From Tetmemena sp. SeJ-2015 (Eukaryota; Ciliophora; Spirotrichea; Sporadotrichida; Oxytrichidae), in contig JAJKFJ010022319.1 of the NCBI GenBank assembly GCA_027382625.1, positions 124,001 to 188,000 of the forward strand: a stretch of 64,000 nt of DNA, written 5' to 3'. The notes under the pieces were generated by a model. That model was not told where the DNA came from and made no database searches. It saw nothing but the letters and a program-made list of their open reading frames with translations. Of this stretch, positions 49,752-61,919 are shown one piece after another (within the stretch, counting starts at the first letter, position 1; each line of letters begins with the position of its first letter). A program made the translations under genes and the position numbers.

Positions 49752-51854
49752 ATGAGATCAATTACTTTTGGCCCGACAAGTTACTTTGAATCCAGCCTCA
49801 TTAGAGAATACGATGATGACGAAAATAATGAGACGTAAAACACTAATTAAATTTCCTAGGAGCGCAATTACTCTCAGTCTTATCAAAGCTATTCTTCTTC
49901 CGGCCAACTACGCCAGAATGAAGTCGTTTTTTATTCTGGAGACAATCTTTTCAGGGAAAGTTTGGTCGGCCACAAGGAGCTAGCAATGAAAAAGAATTGC
50001 AAATGCAAATTTGCATTAGATACAAATCGTACCTTCTAAAGCTATTGCTATGAGTTCTGTGGACTGCTTAACATCCAATACAACGATTTGAAATTTTTCA
50101 TAAAGAATAGGGAGGTGGCAATGAATAGACAAATAAGAAAGTCTTGCTTTATAGAGGTATATCACTAGTTGCAGCTTTAAAAATAGGATTTGAATTCCTT
50201 GAAGCTTGCTTATAGTGAGCTTTTAGAAAAAGGAGCATTTTCGGATAAAACCCTTCAAGAATATTCAAGCAAGATATTTTATCAATGTAGAATTGAATAT
50301 TAATTCTAGTAAATTTATAGATTTGTTATATCATTATTGCTTTCTTTAAGTCTAAATAGGATATATTCTTAGTAAGTCATTGTGCTTTATAGCCATTTTT
50401 TATTAATTAAATATTTTCTTGTTTGTAGAAAATAATTATGATAATAGAGAATTTCGAGAAAAGAGAATAAATATTTCAGAGATAGAAAAAGTGAAGTCTA
50501 ATAAATTTGAAAGACATAACCTCAAATAATAACCCCGGATTATAGAGAGCAATTATATAATGTTATAGAATATTAAAAAACATGATTGGTTCCTGGATAA
50601 TTTTTAAATAGGTTATAGTCCTATAAGTTACTAAAAAAAATGATGAATTTAGTGAATAGGTTTAATCCTTTAATAATTTTAATTTAAATATCACCACTCT
50701 AGATGTTTTTATTATAAAAAATTATAATTAAATTTGGTATATAGCATTTTAAGTAATCGAATTACATTTCAAAATCTACTTAGATATCTTATAAAAAATT
50801 GAATTTTCATTTTGCTATTTAGGATTTATAATTTTGAATGTGAATGGGGAAATAATTAAAGCTCACAAGTGCATCTTAATTGCAAGAAGTGAAAAGTTTA
50901 GACTGATGCTAAAGAACGATATGAAGGAGAGCTTAGAGAACAAGGTTGAAATAGTAAATCCTGAAATAAAAGCCTCGAACTATAAGTTGCTGATTCAATG
51001 GATCTACATCGGAGAGAGTGATCTGCCAGATTCTATTAAGGACTTGCTAGAACTACTTAAGCTTACTGATGAATATCTTTTGCCAGATCTCCAGAAAGTT
51101 TGCGAGGAATAGATCATTGAACAAATGGACATTTTAAGTGCTGTAGATATTCTGACCAATCCTTAAATTCTAATCCCAGAAAACTCTAGCTTAGCAATTC
51201 GAGAAGCTGCAAAATGCGTACTTTTGGATGACTATGACAAAGTAGAAGAGCTTTATCCAGATATTGAGGAAAGGATATGCAAAGTGAAGGGTCTCATGTC
51301 GGAACTTTTCAATCATAAGAGAAAAAAGAAGTCGGCTAGTAGAAAGAGGAAGGGATCAATTCTTGGTGAGGACTCTCAAAAGAAGAAAGTTAGATTCAAC
51401 ATATCAAACACCATCTATGAGGATGCGTCAGCTATTCATGATGAGACTGACTCACTGATAGAGCCATTGAGCATTTATAGCAACAGTTCTCCTCCTGGAG
51501 AAGCTCAATGACGATCTTATGATTGGAACTAATTCTCTCTCCTACGAAAGGAGACACAGTGGTCAAGGAAGTCAAATCAATAATCCCTTGATAGGTCAAA
51601 GTTCTCAATCAACAACATCCCAGAGATAACACCACTAGCACATTGGCAGCATGAGTGCAGAACAAAGAAGATCCCATGAAATTCAAAACTAGTCAGCTCA
51701 CATTTAGAGACAGGGTATTATGTCACCCACCAATCATTCAAGATTCACCAGACCAGGCAGTGCAGGTCGCAATGACATTCCTCAAGCAATCAGCTTACAG
51801 AAGTGTTTCAAGCGTTACTCTCAGCAACGTCGGAACTATATCAGAGCCAGATGA
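49752..51854 (+). CDS. BTB/POZ-domain protein
   Basis: ATG 49752 (MRSITFGPTSYFESSLIREY) begins a region of about 180 residues with a Cys-containing stretch (KKNCKCKFALDTN). An AT-rich interruption spans about 50305-50825. The BTB fold follows: VNGEIIKAHKCILIARSEKF, then MLKNDMKESLENKVEIV and NYKLLIQWIYIGESDLPD, with typical AHK, ARS and YIY signatures. A helical BACK-like stretch and a basic nuclear-localisation-like tail (NHKRKKKSASRKRKG) come next. The frame stops at TGA 51509-51511. An immediately overlapping +1 frame (EKLNDDLMIGTNSLSYERRH ... CFKRYSQQRRNYIRAR) is open to TGA 51852-51854 and looks like the true C-terminus, implying a 1-bp error or an unseen joint near 51490. BTB proteins often act as cullin-3 adaptors or scaffolds; the role here is unknown. 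Confidence 0.75.
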
Positions 51855-52008
51855 GAGATAAGGAAATTTGGGGAGCTAGCCAAGTATATTTGCGAGGAGG
51901 TCGACTGACAGATTTAATTTAATATGATACGGCTATTGCTGATCTTTACTTTTATTAGCTTAACTTTATTAAACATTAATTAAAATTTCTAATTTGTCTA
52001 CAAGGAAA

Positions 52009-54760
52009 ATGCAGTCTGATATAAGTGAAGCATAAAAGTCCTATTTGCCTGAGATCAAAAGATTTGTCAGCTACTATTCGATATGTCTATATGTAATTCT
52101 AATTTTTTAATATTCATACGAATATTTTGTATAATCCCCCATTCTCTTTAACGAGACTTTAGTATCTGAAGCAGTTGCCAGAAGATTAGAAAAGCATGAA
52201 AGATAGATTGAATTAAATCTACCAGCAGCTCTTGTTATCAAACTATACTAATGACTCAGTCCCTCTTTCCCATTTGATTTCTGAACTCCTCGAAAATATT
52301 AAGAATCCCTCAATCTTGGGATCGCTTAAAAAGGCTTCTGTGAAAACATTCACTAAGCTTCTCTCCTTCTAGCATGTGGTATAAGAAATATAGAAATCTG
52401 GCAATTTCAATTCAGGAGGCTACTGTTCAAACTCTGATCTAGCCATTTTATAATACCAAGCTATATGTATAAATCTTTAGTTGAAGGAGGAAGTTTTGTT
52501 TATAGCCTGTTTTATTTCACCAAAGTGATTAAGAAGAAGTATCTAGATGACGATGACATGATTTACAGTTCTCAATTTGCTGAGAGTACCAAAAAGAATT
52601 TGCACAAGGTACTCTACCACTATATGGAAGAGATAAGTTTTCTCTTTTGTTATTAGCTTGCTATTCCATTAAAAACAGTTGAGGACTGTTTGTTATAATT
52701 CACTATAATTCTCGAGATGAACATTAACTTTTACTAGAGAACGCTTTTATCAATAATGAAATGATTGCTAGCCATTTAGTGAGAAATTAAAACATTAAGT
52801 GGTATTGATTATGAGAGTAGCTCATCATATCTATTATTTTTATACTATATTTGTTGAGGTAAAATGAAATAAGCTTACTCCATGGGAAGTGGCTTCAAGA
52901 TCTTGGTATACTCAAGGGATATTGAAATTGATAAGGTCTCAGAAATTATTGGGGGCAAAGATGATAAGTCTAAGATCCTTCTAAATCAATACTTAGATAA
53001 GATGGAGTTTGAAATTCCTGAAATCGAACTCTCACTCAGGAAATTCCTTTAGACCTTCAGACTGGCAGGAGTTATTTTAATGCTATTAATTTCTATTTTC
53101 CTCAAATTAGCGTTTAATAAAAGTGTTAAACTCTGATGGAGGCCGAATTTGAAACTATTGATCACTTAGAAGAAGAGTAGATGCTTTTATTGATTTAAAA
53201 AGCCCTGATCAAAGCTGTTTACACTCTATAGTTGAACCAAGAAGTTTAGTTTAAGATCTACAAGTATTTCACCATCATTATCAGATATATTTTCATATGA
53301 AATAATAAAATGGGAGAGGATGAGGAACACCAAGTTAAGTCGAAGGTGCTTGAGCATTTATTCACTAAGATTAAGAAAACCATTGGCAAGCTCACTTTGA
53401 AGAAAGCAAATGAAAACAAAATTAGAGAGTATGCTTGCTATATAAAAAGGAGGACTGTTTCAAAAAGATCACAGACCTAGAGCAATTGAAGCAAATCATA
53501 ATGAATCTCAAGTAAAAACTAGTGGAGATTCTTTGCTTTACTGCTGAGTATGACGACCTCATAATTAGAAACCAAAGTTAACAGGCATTTTCACTGATTT
53601 ATATAAGTAAATTATAATTACATGATTCTTAAAATAGTATTGGAGACGTAGCTACCTTTAAGGGAAGAATTAGAAGTAATGTTAGTAAAGGTAGCCTTAA
53701 AACCTGCTTATAAAATTCTCAAAAAGGTTGGGATACCTGAATCAGAAAGCAGTAAGTTGATCTAAATTTCCAAATAAGCAAAGCAAGTTCAATCAACTCA
53801 GTCATCATAGAATTCTAAGGAGGATTAAAAGGAAAGTGATGAAGAGCACGTGGATTTTATCAGAATAAATGAAGAAAGAACCATTTAAGATGATCTCCTT
53901 CTCGAGCTATAAGATTATTAAAAGCATTTTATCATTAAATCCAGACCAGCTATCAGGCCTTTTCTTGATGTATGATTGATGAGCTAATTATGATTTTGCT
54001 GTGAGAACTTCATTACTAAGTCACTGGTATTGATTATATTTGAAATTTTATAAGTAGCTCAGCAAAGCCCTGAGAAGTACTGTGAGGTATTCTAGCTCTT
54101 AGTAGACAGATTCTCCACTTTGCAATTAAGCAGTAAAATGTTCGAGAAGGTGGAGCAATCAGGTATGTTCACAATAAATTCTATGCTTGAGTAGAAATAG
54201 CAAATTAAGAGACTAGCTAAAGATGCAAACACCAAGTTCAAGAATTTTTTGAAGAAGATCGAAGACATACATGCCTATGCAGATCAACTTACTCCATCTC
54301 TTAGATGTAATATTCACTGGTAGGAGTTGACTCTTAAGTAGTATTTAGAATCCTAGAGTTGTTTGCCCACAAATACTTTGACTGCGACCATACGAATATG
54401 TTTGCCAACCGAGAGGAATCATATGAGTTCACTTACCTAATTATAGTGCTTTAGACTTGCCAGCACAATCCAAATATCAAGACTAAGACTGGGCTCCCAG
54501 CATTTATGGAGAACTGCAAAGCTGTGTGCCCCATCTCCAAAGATACAATCCCCAAAGAGTATTTTGAGAAGATATATAACTCTGTCACTAATAATCCCTT
54601 CTATGCTCCACTTTCCAAGTCTCTCATAGAGGAGAATTATAACATCTATAACAGCAACGAGATAGACATTAGACTAAGTAAATCCACAGACAAAGCCAGT
54701 CTTATTTCAGAGTCAGACTTCATAAATAGAAGTAATTGGAATATCGATTTCAGATATTGA
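52009..54760 (+). CDS. Sec7-domain ARF guanine-nucleotide exchange factor, scrambled
   Basis: Candidate start MQSDISEAQKSYLPEIKRFV. A helical region follows (LKQLPEDQKSMKDRLNQIYQ, MIYSSQFAESTKKNLHKVLY). The N-half of a Sec7 domain is at 52862-53073: SGFKILVYSRDIEIDKVSEI ... LLNQYLDKMEFEIPEIELSL, RKFLQTFRLAGV. The C-half is at 54322-54660: DSQVVFRILELFAHKYFD, FTYLIIVLQTCQHNPNIKTK, MENCKAVCPISKDTIPKEYF, IYNSVTNNPF. Together these follow the Sec7 order (ALRxFLxxFRLPGEAQ, ME.FA..Y, S.IMLNT..HNP, LP...L..IY). Sec7 proteins activate ARF GTPases on Golgi/endosomal membranes. The catalytic glutamic-finger position (GE in FRLPGEAQ) reads GVD here. The halves are separated by 1255 bp of other coding-like DNA. 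Ends at TGA 54758-54760. Confidence 0.75.
53074..54328 (+). other. Scrambling interval: coding-like MDSs inside the Sec7 domain, pointer AGGAGTT
   Basis: AGGAGTT at 53067-53073 recurs at 54322-54328. Removing one copy with the interval yields RLAGVDSQVVFRILELFA in frame, completing Sec7. Unlike an ordinary IES, the interval has good coding stretches on the plus strand: LEEEQMLLLIQKALIKAVYT (53.16 kb), KVLEHLFTKIKKTIGKLTLK (53.35 kb), CFKKITDLEQLKQIIMNLKQ (53.46 kb), LPLREELEVMLVKVALKPAY (53.66 kb) and QSPEKYCEVFQLLVDRFSTL (54.06 kb). These are helical and fit the segments flanking Sec7 in large ARF-GEFs, so they are probably MDSs used elsewhere in the same gene. Confidence 0.65.
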
Positions 54761-54843
54761 TGTGGAATATAATAAATGAAAGATAAATATAATAAATCGA
54801 TTTTAATTAGTTTATAATTAAGCAGTGTTTTTGCGTAAATAAA

Positions 54844-57638
54844 CATGTTTTCGCGTCTTTTTTCCTCCAAAAAGAAGCAGGGCTTCGAGCCAGAGTACGG
54901 ATATCAAAGAGGCCATACACAAAGCTAATACACCAAGTCTTCAAAGCCATTAATCGAAACTATCCATGAAGAGGAAAAGTATCAATCTATTTTTTGAATA
55001 TAGGTTTTTAATTATTAATCTTCGTTAACGTAGTCAAAGATCAAGCTTCCATCAGATTTCGCAAAACAAGTAATAAAACTGGAGATTCAATGTGAGAGAC
55101 CAGATGCACAAAAAGAACATGTGGGCATGCTCACCAATTTGTACGCAGTAAGTAACCTCAATGGATTTATAAATTTTCGAATACTTAAGATTTTGATCAA
55201 GAATCACATAAAATATTTGTCAAGTTTATATTGAATTAAAAATAAGAGCAATAAATTGCATCCTCATATGGATTATAGTAAAAATGGAATATATAATGCT
55301 TAAAGTTTATTTAAAAATTAAAATACTCATAATACCATTAATCTCCGCATCCATTTAATTGTATTATTTTCAATAAATTTAAACAATTTTGGAATAAAAA
55401 AATGTATTATAGACAGCAATAGAGTTTTACAATATTCGGAGTGACGAAAGCAATTAGCAATTCTATCAAAACAAGTTGCAAGCACTCTTAAATCGAAACG
55501 ACATTTAAACCATTGCTGGAATTATAAAAGAGGAGGAAGATGAGCCAGAAGGTTTCTCCAATAGAATAGACGCTGCAGAAACTAAAAGAAGAGGCAGCTT
55601 AAAAAAGGATAAAAACTTGACTCTCTAAGAATCACAATTATTATTATACTTATTTTAAGCCTTTATTTAAAGCTAAGAAAAACGAGTAAGTGCAGATTAC
55701 CTGAGTCTAAGAGAATAAAGAAGTTCTTTACTTTTCACAAGATAGCTAATAAATATTTTAGGAGAAGTAAATATCTAAGAAAAAGTTAAATGACGCCCTC
55801 ACCCTTGAAGTTTACAATTATGAGAAGCAGCATGCAAAGGAAATTGAAACCAAGTTATTGGAGAAACTAGATGAAAATAAGGCAGAGACTGTTCTGAGAG
55901 TAATTCAAAGTGAGCAGCATAAGCAGACTGAATCTTTCCGAAAGAGGATCGCAGACAGAAAGAAAAATATCGTAAACAGGTCTCTAAGTCTGAGGGATGA
56001 CTTTTCTAGTGGCTTTAACACCAACAATAATTCACCTAATAGAGGCCCAAACCGTTAGCATTCTGAAGAAAATGACTTCAAATTTTAGATAATCTTCTAA
56101 ATTTTTGTGCTTTATATTCGGAAACTCATTGATGATTCATTCTTCACAACTTTCGAATGCTCCAAAGCTAAGTCAAGGAACTTAAAATCTCCCAAAGAGC
56201 TCTTCAAAGAGTGTTTACAGTTTAGGGTAACGTTCGAGCGGGAGTGGCTCTCTTGGAGGGTCAGGTATCGCAGCAAAACTGCTAACCTGTATTCAAAACT
56301 TAATGACAATCGCCTCAGGGCAAGAAAAGGAAATCTTAGAGGATCAATTTCAACACCTAAGTTAATTAATTGAAGAGCTGAACAAGATTGCAGATGCTCA
56401 ACTTAAGCTCAGCAACTTAATTAAGGTCACCAAAATTCTAGAAAGCAACGATGAACAGTTCTATTTCTAAGATCAAACAGCAGCTAGCTCTGATTTACAT
56501 AAGATAACTGAGGAGGTCAATGAATAGAACCAAGAGGAGAGAAAAGAAGAGGAGGAGGATCCTGAGATTATGTCCACTCCTAAGAAAGTATCCAGCATAG
56601 ATATTCATCCTAGGAAGGCATTTGAACGCTGTAAGGACTAAGTGCAGAGTCTAATTGAATAAAAAGATAAGGAGATAGAAGAATTCTTAGAGAGGATTTC
56701 TGAGGAGAAGTTTTCTAAGAATTAGGAGGTAAAGGTGAAGTTTCAATAAATGATCAATAGGTTAAAGAATTCCAAGGATCCTTCTAAGGATGAAAAGATA
56801 AGCAATTACGAGGCTAAGAAGTCTGAAGAGCTAGAATAAGTTACTAGAGAATTCAATGATAACAAGACATCAGGGTCTAAAGCTATCAAGGATAAGTACA
56901 ACTAGCTAGGTATATTATTTTTGTACTGAGATAGTGGTAGACATAAAAGAGTTTATGTCAACTTTCCAAGAATTCTTGAAACTTCTTACTTCTTAAGAAA
57001 TAAAAACTTCACCTACTAGCAACAATCGTTTACAATCTAAGGGAGGATCTGCGAAATTTTATTTGTTAGATTTTAATTTGAGAAGCATTTATATGGGTTG
57101 GATGTTTTAAATAACTATGCATCTTAGCATAGAGAGTCGACAGGATATATCGGCTAGCATAGACGCTGAATAGATCAATACTACATCCAAATTTTACTAT
57201 AATTATAGGTTATATGAAATTTATAATCCCTTCATAATGAAATTAGAGGTAGAAGATATTCAAGATTTATAGCATTTAAAAGGTATTGATGTTAAAATCC
57301 ATAAATATGTTAGCTATAGATATTGGATGCTATATTTTTAAAGTAATTCTCATAGCCTTAGTGATTATTAATTAGGTTTCCTGCCAAATATAAAATTAAA
57401 TACAATTCTAATGCTCAGAATAATGATTTATATGTTCTTAGTGTTTGATATATTGCTATTTTACCTTGAGATGACATCCTCCGCTAGGATCTTTTCAAAA
57501 TTCATATCTCCATCTGTCTGTGATTGTATATCCACTTGTGTGAGGTTATATTGGTTTTAGTTATTTACAAAAGACCTTTCTTCTTCATTAGAATTTTACA
57601 AATAATAGTTTGAGCAACTTATTTTGGTCGTTTTCTGA
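54844..57638 (+). CDS. Coiled-coil protein, unknown function
   Basis: Starts MFSRLFSSKKKQGFEPEYGY 83 bp after the Sec7 gene. After an interruption (about 54999-55030) it reads KLPSDFAKQVIKLEIQCERP and MLTNLYA. A GT-AG intron (55148-55412) leads to TAIEFYNIRSDESNQQFYQN. Coiled coil 1 is at 55.77-55.95 kb (LEVYNYEKQHAKEIETKLLE). A Ser/Asn/Pro linker and Ser/Gly-rich region (LGQRSSGSGSLGGSGIAAKL) precede coiled coil 2 at 56.3-57.0 kb (EDQFQHLSQLIEELNKIADA; DKEIEEFLERISEEKFSKNQ). The frame continues after a short intron-like gap (about 56912-56936) as VDIKEFMSTFQEFLKLLTSQ and stays open to TGA 57636-57638, although the last 170 codons may not belong. Probably a cytoskeletal or scaffold protein; no family recognised. 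Confidence 0.65.
55148..55412 (+). other. Intron, possibly with nested germline DNA
   Basis: GTAAGTAACC...GTATTATAG, 265 bp. Removal joins NLYA to TAIEFYN exactly in frame. Much longer than the 30-40-bp introns elsewhere in the window, so it may itself contain an IES. Confidence 0.65.
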
Positions 57639-59287
57639 GTGATTGATGCCCGTTAACTTCTTGTTGAAAAAGCCAAACTTTTTATTTCTGAGGATGAGCG
57701 TATTAGACTGCTTTTAGTTTCCTGTGTTCTTAAGATTGTATGGAGTGATTGAGTTTGTGGACTTAGAAAGCTTCAAAGGGGATCCGCCGTCTTCAGGTGC
57801 CTACTCACTTCTTGATCCTCCAAAGTCGTCACTTGAAGACCCTTTAAATAAATTAATAGAGTGCCTAGTTTTTTTAGTCTATTAGTTGGACTCGTAGAGT
57901 AGACATCGTCATCATTGTTAAGATTTTTAATGTCATCAATGAGGATGAGTGACTGGGAGTGCTCTCTAGTTTCTAGACTGAAACCTTTTTGATTCTTATA
58001 AATTAACCCATAGCTGTCAGGGATTTTGTAGTAGAAATTAAATAAACATACACATTTAATATAGTAGATTATCCAAAGAGTGAAGGTAAACAAGAACATC
58101 AACAGCGTGTAGAAGAGCAGAAAAGTTGCACCAGAGTTGTTCAGAGGGATAATCTCACTATCCATATAGCAGTCAAAGTCTTGTTATGCGTTGAACAAAG
58201 CATTCCCTATTGCTAGCATCATTAGATCGCAGACAACGAAAATAAATATTTCAAATTGATCATTATAAAGTAATAAGGTAAGTGATGGCGAGGAATTTGG
58301 TCTGAGTTTTGAAGCATTCCATGGACTTTAGTTTCGTGGCTGAGTGTTTGATAGTTTATGGCCTGTTCTCTTATAGAATTTTTCATGTACTTTACTATGA
58401 TGTAAGCATTAATACAATAAATAGTTCCACTTATTAAATGAAAGCAGACAGAAGAATAAGGATTGTTTAAAACACATCACAATTTATAGTCATTCAATTT
58501 ACTAACATCGATGATGTCTACTCCGAACCAGTGGAAGCCTAAAGAAAGAGAGTTGAAGTATTTAAAGTATTACTAAACATTTAGAAATCGCAGTTGATGA
58601 GATGATCTTTGACGAGTGCGAATATGAGTATGAGTAGCATGGATGCAATAATGATTACGTAGTAGATTATGAAAAAAGGCTTTCTCAATTTCTCTTGCTT
58701 TATTATAACTAGTGATCGAGAAAAGAAGTTAGCGCACACCACTGACCTCAAAGAGGATTAAATCATCTGAACTAACAGCAAGGCGATCAAGTTGAAAATC
58801 GCAAACTCATATAGGAAGTACAAAAATATCTATAAGCAAATTAGCTACATTGAATTCCCTTTTACCAGTATGAAAAGATAATTAAGTTTGCTTAACTTTA
58901 AGAATAGGATAGATAGATCAATTTAATCTAGCTTACCTGAAAAGCGAGTACTCCAAGTACGATAATGTCGAAAGAAAGAGCTCTTTTTGTTCTGAATAGT
59001 CTATATGCTGAAAAGCAGAACAGACATATAAGTCCCCAACTAAATATCAGTATAATCCATTGAAATAAAAATACTGATTAAAATTGTAATTGTCTGATAG
59101 ATTCTACTTCTGGCATGAATTAGAAGAGTAAGTCAACTTTATCGAACCTATCATCATCTTAATCTGTTTACTATGTTAAATTACCGCTGCTCTGCAGGTA
59201 ATTTTCTGTACCTCCTCCTTATGCTGATTATTTTATTTTTACTTGATCTATTTGGCTAAGATTGATTTGATCAATGATCTTTTTCAT
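57585..59287 (-). CDS. Polytopic membrane protein, unknown function
   Basis: Minus-strand ATG at 59287: MKKIIDQINLSQIDQVKIKQ. A hydrophilic N-terminus (GGGTENYLQSSGNLTQQTDQ, RFDKVDLLFQFMPEVESI) is followed by membrane spans: FQWIILIFSWGLICLFCFSA, FDIIVLGVLAFQLICLQIFL (joined across a GT-AG intron on the minus strand, about 58850-58940), FLYEFAIFNLIALLLVQ, FFIIYYVIIIASMLLILIFA, IFIFVVCDLMMLAIGNALFN, and FLLFYTLLMFLFTFTLWII. The Ser/Asn-rich cytosolic tail has two competing frames, one ending at TGA 57773-57775 and one (SSSDDFGGSRSEQAPEDGGS) at 57585-57587; a poly-A of seven nearby may be miscounted. Head-to-head with the plus-strand membrane gene at 59699, leaving 411 bp for a shared promoter region. 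No family recognised. Confidence 0.7.
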
Positions 59288-59698
59288 AAATGCTATAGTT
59301 TTATAGTTATCTGTTTTTTGAGTATACTATCCCATCAGCAAGCCTTGTTCCATGTTGAAATTATAAAGATTATTAAAATGGCTTAGAAATATTTCTCGGA
59401 TAGATTTTAATTTTTAATTAATCTACTCAAGTTTTATGAGCAGAAGGATAGAAATGAATGAGAATATTGCACTAAAAATAGAATGAAATTTATTTGATTG
59501 CTTTACCTTAGGACGCCATCAGTTTTTTTAAACACCCGAGCTCGCTACTACGTAAGTAAGGAGTGAGATTAAGAGAGGAGATTAGATAATGGATATGTCA
59601 GAATTATAAAGCACTTATTTAAAGAGTAATAGCATAATAGTTATAAAGATATAAGTCGCATTAAATACTTCAGTTTTAATAGTAAATCATAATCGCAA

Positions 59699-61822
59699 AT
59701 GGAATCCTTCATCGCATCCAACCTAATCAACACTCTCCAATCTAATTCCATCTCTTCCTTCTCATCCTAAATGGCATCTATTTAATTTATTCTGCTAAAA
59801 TAATAGTGCTTCATTAGCTTAAAAACTGTGATTTTGTTTTTGCATTTTATTTACAATAGAATCATTTAATTAATGGCAGAGACTGTATCAGTTGACTTTT
59901 AAAGACAACTTGCGGATGTAGTTTAAAACATAACAAAAATATATGATAAATTTTAGAAAAAGTTTAAGGAGGGGATAGCAAGTCTGACGATTCTGCGAGT
60001 GATCACTCCGTCGGAGATTACATCAAGTAACTTTCACATAATTTTTAAAATATAAACTTCAATGAGTCTTGCTAATGTACTTCTTTTAGACTAGCAGTCA
60101 TTGCGCTCAAAGTAGTCTTCCTTATCTACAAGATGATCATGATATCGTTTTACAACTTTGAATAAGAAAAATAAAGTGGATATATTATAACTTCAAGTTC
60201 AAGCCAAACTATTGGTATATCATGATCGTGATAAAAACTTAAATTTTAACTAATTTTATCTAAGATAGCGACCTATTTCGTTGGAGAGGTAAGTTTTCTG
60301 CCCTGAGTATCTCAGATTCTTGAAGCTGTGTATTGAACAGTTTGTCTATTAATTACTGGCCTGTTTGATTCATGAATCCTGCTTTATTCTTATTGTGCTA
60401 TTCTGATCCTATAATTTAACAGTTTCTAAGCTTCTTCATTATCCCTTTGATATTAAACTTCATATAGCTGGTGGCAGTATTTATTTTTGATCTCACCCAA
60501 AAGTTCGTACTTGGACTTTACATTTGCTTCATAATCCTAATTTAAATTTTTTATAAACATTTACTGGTTTGATTGAGTTTATTGTCTGTGCTGATCCAAT
60601 TCTTACTTTTCAACTTCTTGCTGAGGACTGAGATTATGTCAAATGACCCTGCTGTGCTTAGGAAGCTGATGCCATTCAATGTGCTCTTCGCCCTAGCTTA
60701 CATTGCTTTGTTTGTGGTTTCATTTATCCACTCAACTGGCACTTACTGCTCTCAGGAATAAGTCTATCGTAAGCACTAATAAGAGTTAATTATGATGTAA
60801 TTTTATAATAAGAATTTCTGATATGTTTTTAGCTGTTGTCTACTTGGCTCTGTTCGTGCTTCACCTACTATACGCCATAGTCATATTCACCTTCTACAAG
60901 AAGAAGTAAGATATCCTTCCTTATTTATCTTATCTTTCAAATTTCACATTGGATTTAAGACTTATCTTATTTTTGTAGCTTATTCATTCACAAAGACTAC
61001 TACTACATCGAAGACACATGCGATATCAAAATTATTTTTAATCTTAATTTCGAATTTTTTATAACAACCTGTGTTACTATAGTTATTTTTAACATTGCAT
61101 GGCTTTAAGAATAATTCTTTACAAATTTTCTATAATTTTATAATATATATTTTTATCTTATATTTGTTTTTAATTATAAGATATCTCAATAGATCAGAGT
61201 TTCAGGTAAGTGTAAATTTATGATGAAACTGTTTATAGAAAGCAGTCCTGCTGTTTCTCCTACTTCAACTTAGTGCTTGCAATTGTTGAGGTGCTGATAG
61301 GCATAATTTATATGATATTTATATAATTGGAGTTTTTGGACTGAAGAAAAGGCCAGAGGCACTCTACTGTGATGAGGAAAAAAATACCTGGATCCAAAGC
61401 AACACTGGTGGCAACGTCTTCGTCACCATCAATGTCATCATCATCATTCTTAGTATAGGATGAATATTAATGCATGATCGTGAATAAGTATAGCTTAGAA
61501 ATGCTTAAATATTGATCCTTGTTCAGTGGCTTATAATATATTACTCAATAATTTTTCTCTAAATTTAAATATCTACTACAACAACTACATCTAAAACAAC
61601 AAGCTCAACAAAAACCCCTTAAAGATCATTCACAGAAGGCAAGCGTCCAAGCCAAGTAAGGTTTCCCTTCCAATTGACAGACACCTATCTTCGCTGGAAA
61701 GTTCAAAGAATTACAAATCTAGGCTTTCGTTTAGGAAATAAAAACCAATAAGCTCAAATATATAATTTTTTGAAATTATCACTAATTTAATGGATATCGC
61801 TTTGCTAAAGCCTTTATCTTGA
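59699..61822 (+). CDS. Polytopic membrane protein, unknown function
   Basis: ATG 59699 MESFIASNLINTLQSNSISS; an IES with pointer AATGGCA then joins to METVSVDF-like sequence (SSQMAETVSVDFQRQLADVV). Membrane spans include SFFIIPLILNFIQLVAVFIF (60.43 kb), LGLYICFIILIQIFYKHLL (60.51 kb), SLLSVLIQFLLFNFLL (60.58 kb), NVLFALAYIALFVVSFIHST (60.69 kb), YLALFVLHLLYAIVIFTFYK (60.84 kb), and VFVTINVIIIILSIG (61.42 kb) after the Cys-containing loop RPEALYCDEEKNTWIQSNTG. A basic Ser-rich tail (RRQASKPSKVSLPIDRHLSS) ends at TGA 61820-61822. In-frame TGAs at 60570-60572 and 61461-61463 must lie in unrecognised introns or IESs or be errors. Its layout resembles the minus-strand neighbour, suggesting related membrane proteins. 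Confidence 0.65.
59777..59878 (+). other. IES, 7-bp pointer AATGGCA
   Basis: AATGGCA 59770-59776 is repeated at 59872-59878. Excision of 102 bp gives SSFSSQMAETVSVDFQ in frame. The spacer is AT-rich and non-coding. Confidence 0.85.
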
Positions 61823-61919
61823 TTAGGTTTTAATTTTCCTCACATGCACACGTATTTAGCCTATAGTAATAATTTTAAAAAATCTTGATTAAATATAAAT
61901 TCTTCACTGCACAATCTTC

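Noticed and set aside
51655..51861. Separate small ORF after the BTB gene.
   Set aside because: It is an out-of-frame shadow of the Ser/Gln-rich tail that is open to TGA 51852-51854 in the neighbouring frame.
60570..61463. In-frame TGA codons (also near 3017, 15582 and 53300) that could suggest TGA = Trp.
   Set aside because: Conserved tryptophans in the channels, membrane proteins and TPR gene are all TGG, and recognisable genes end at TGA. The in-frame TGAs lie in or beside AT-rich stretches or short GT-AG-like segments, so unremoved IESs, introns or base errors explain them better.
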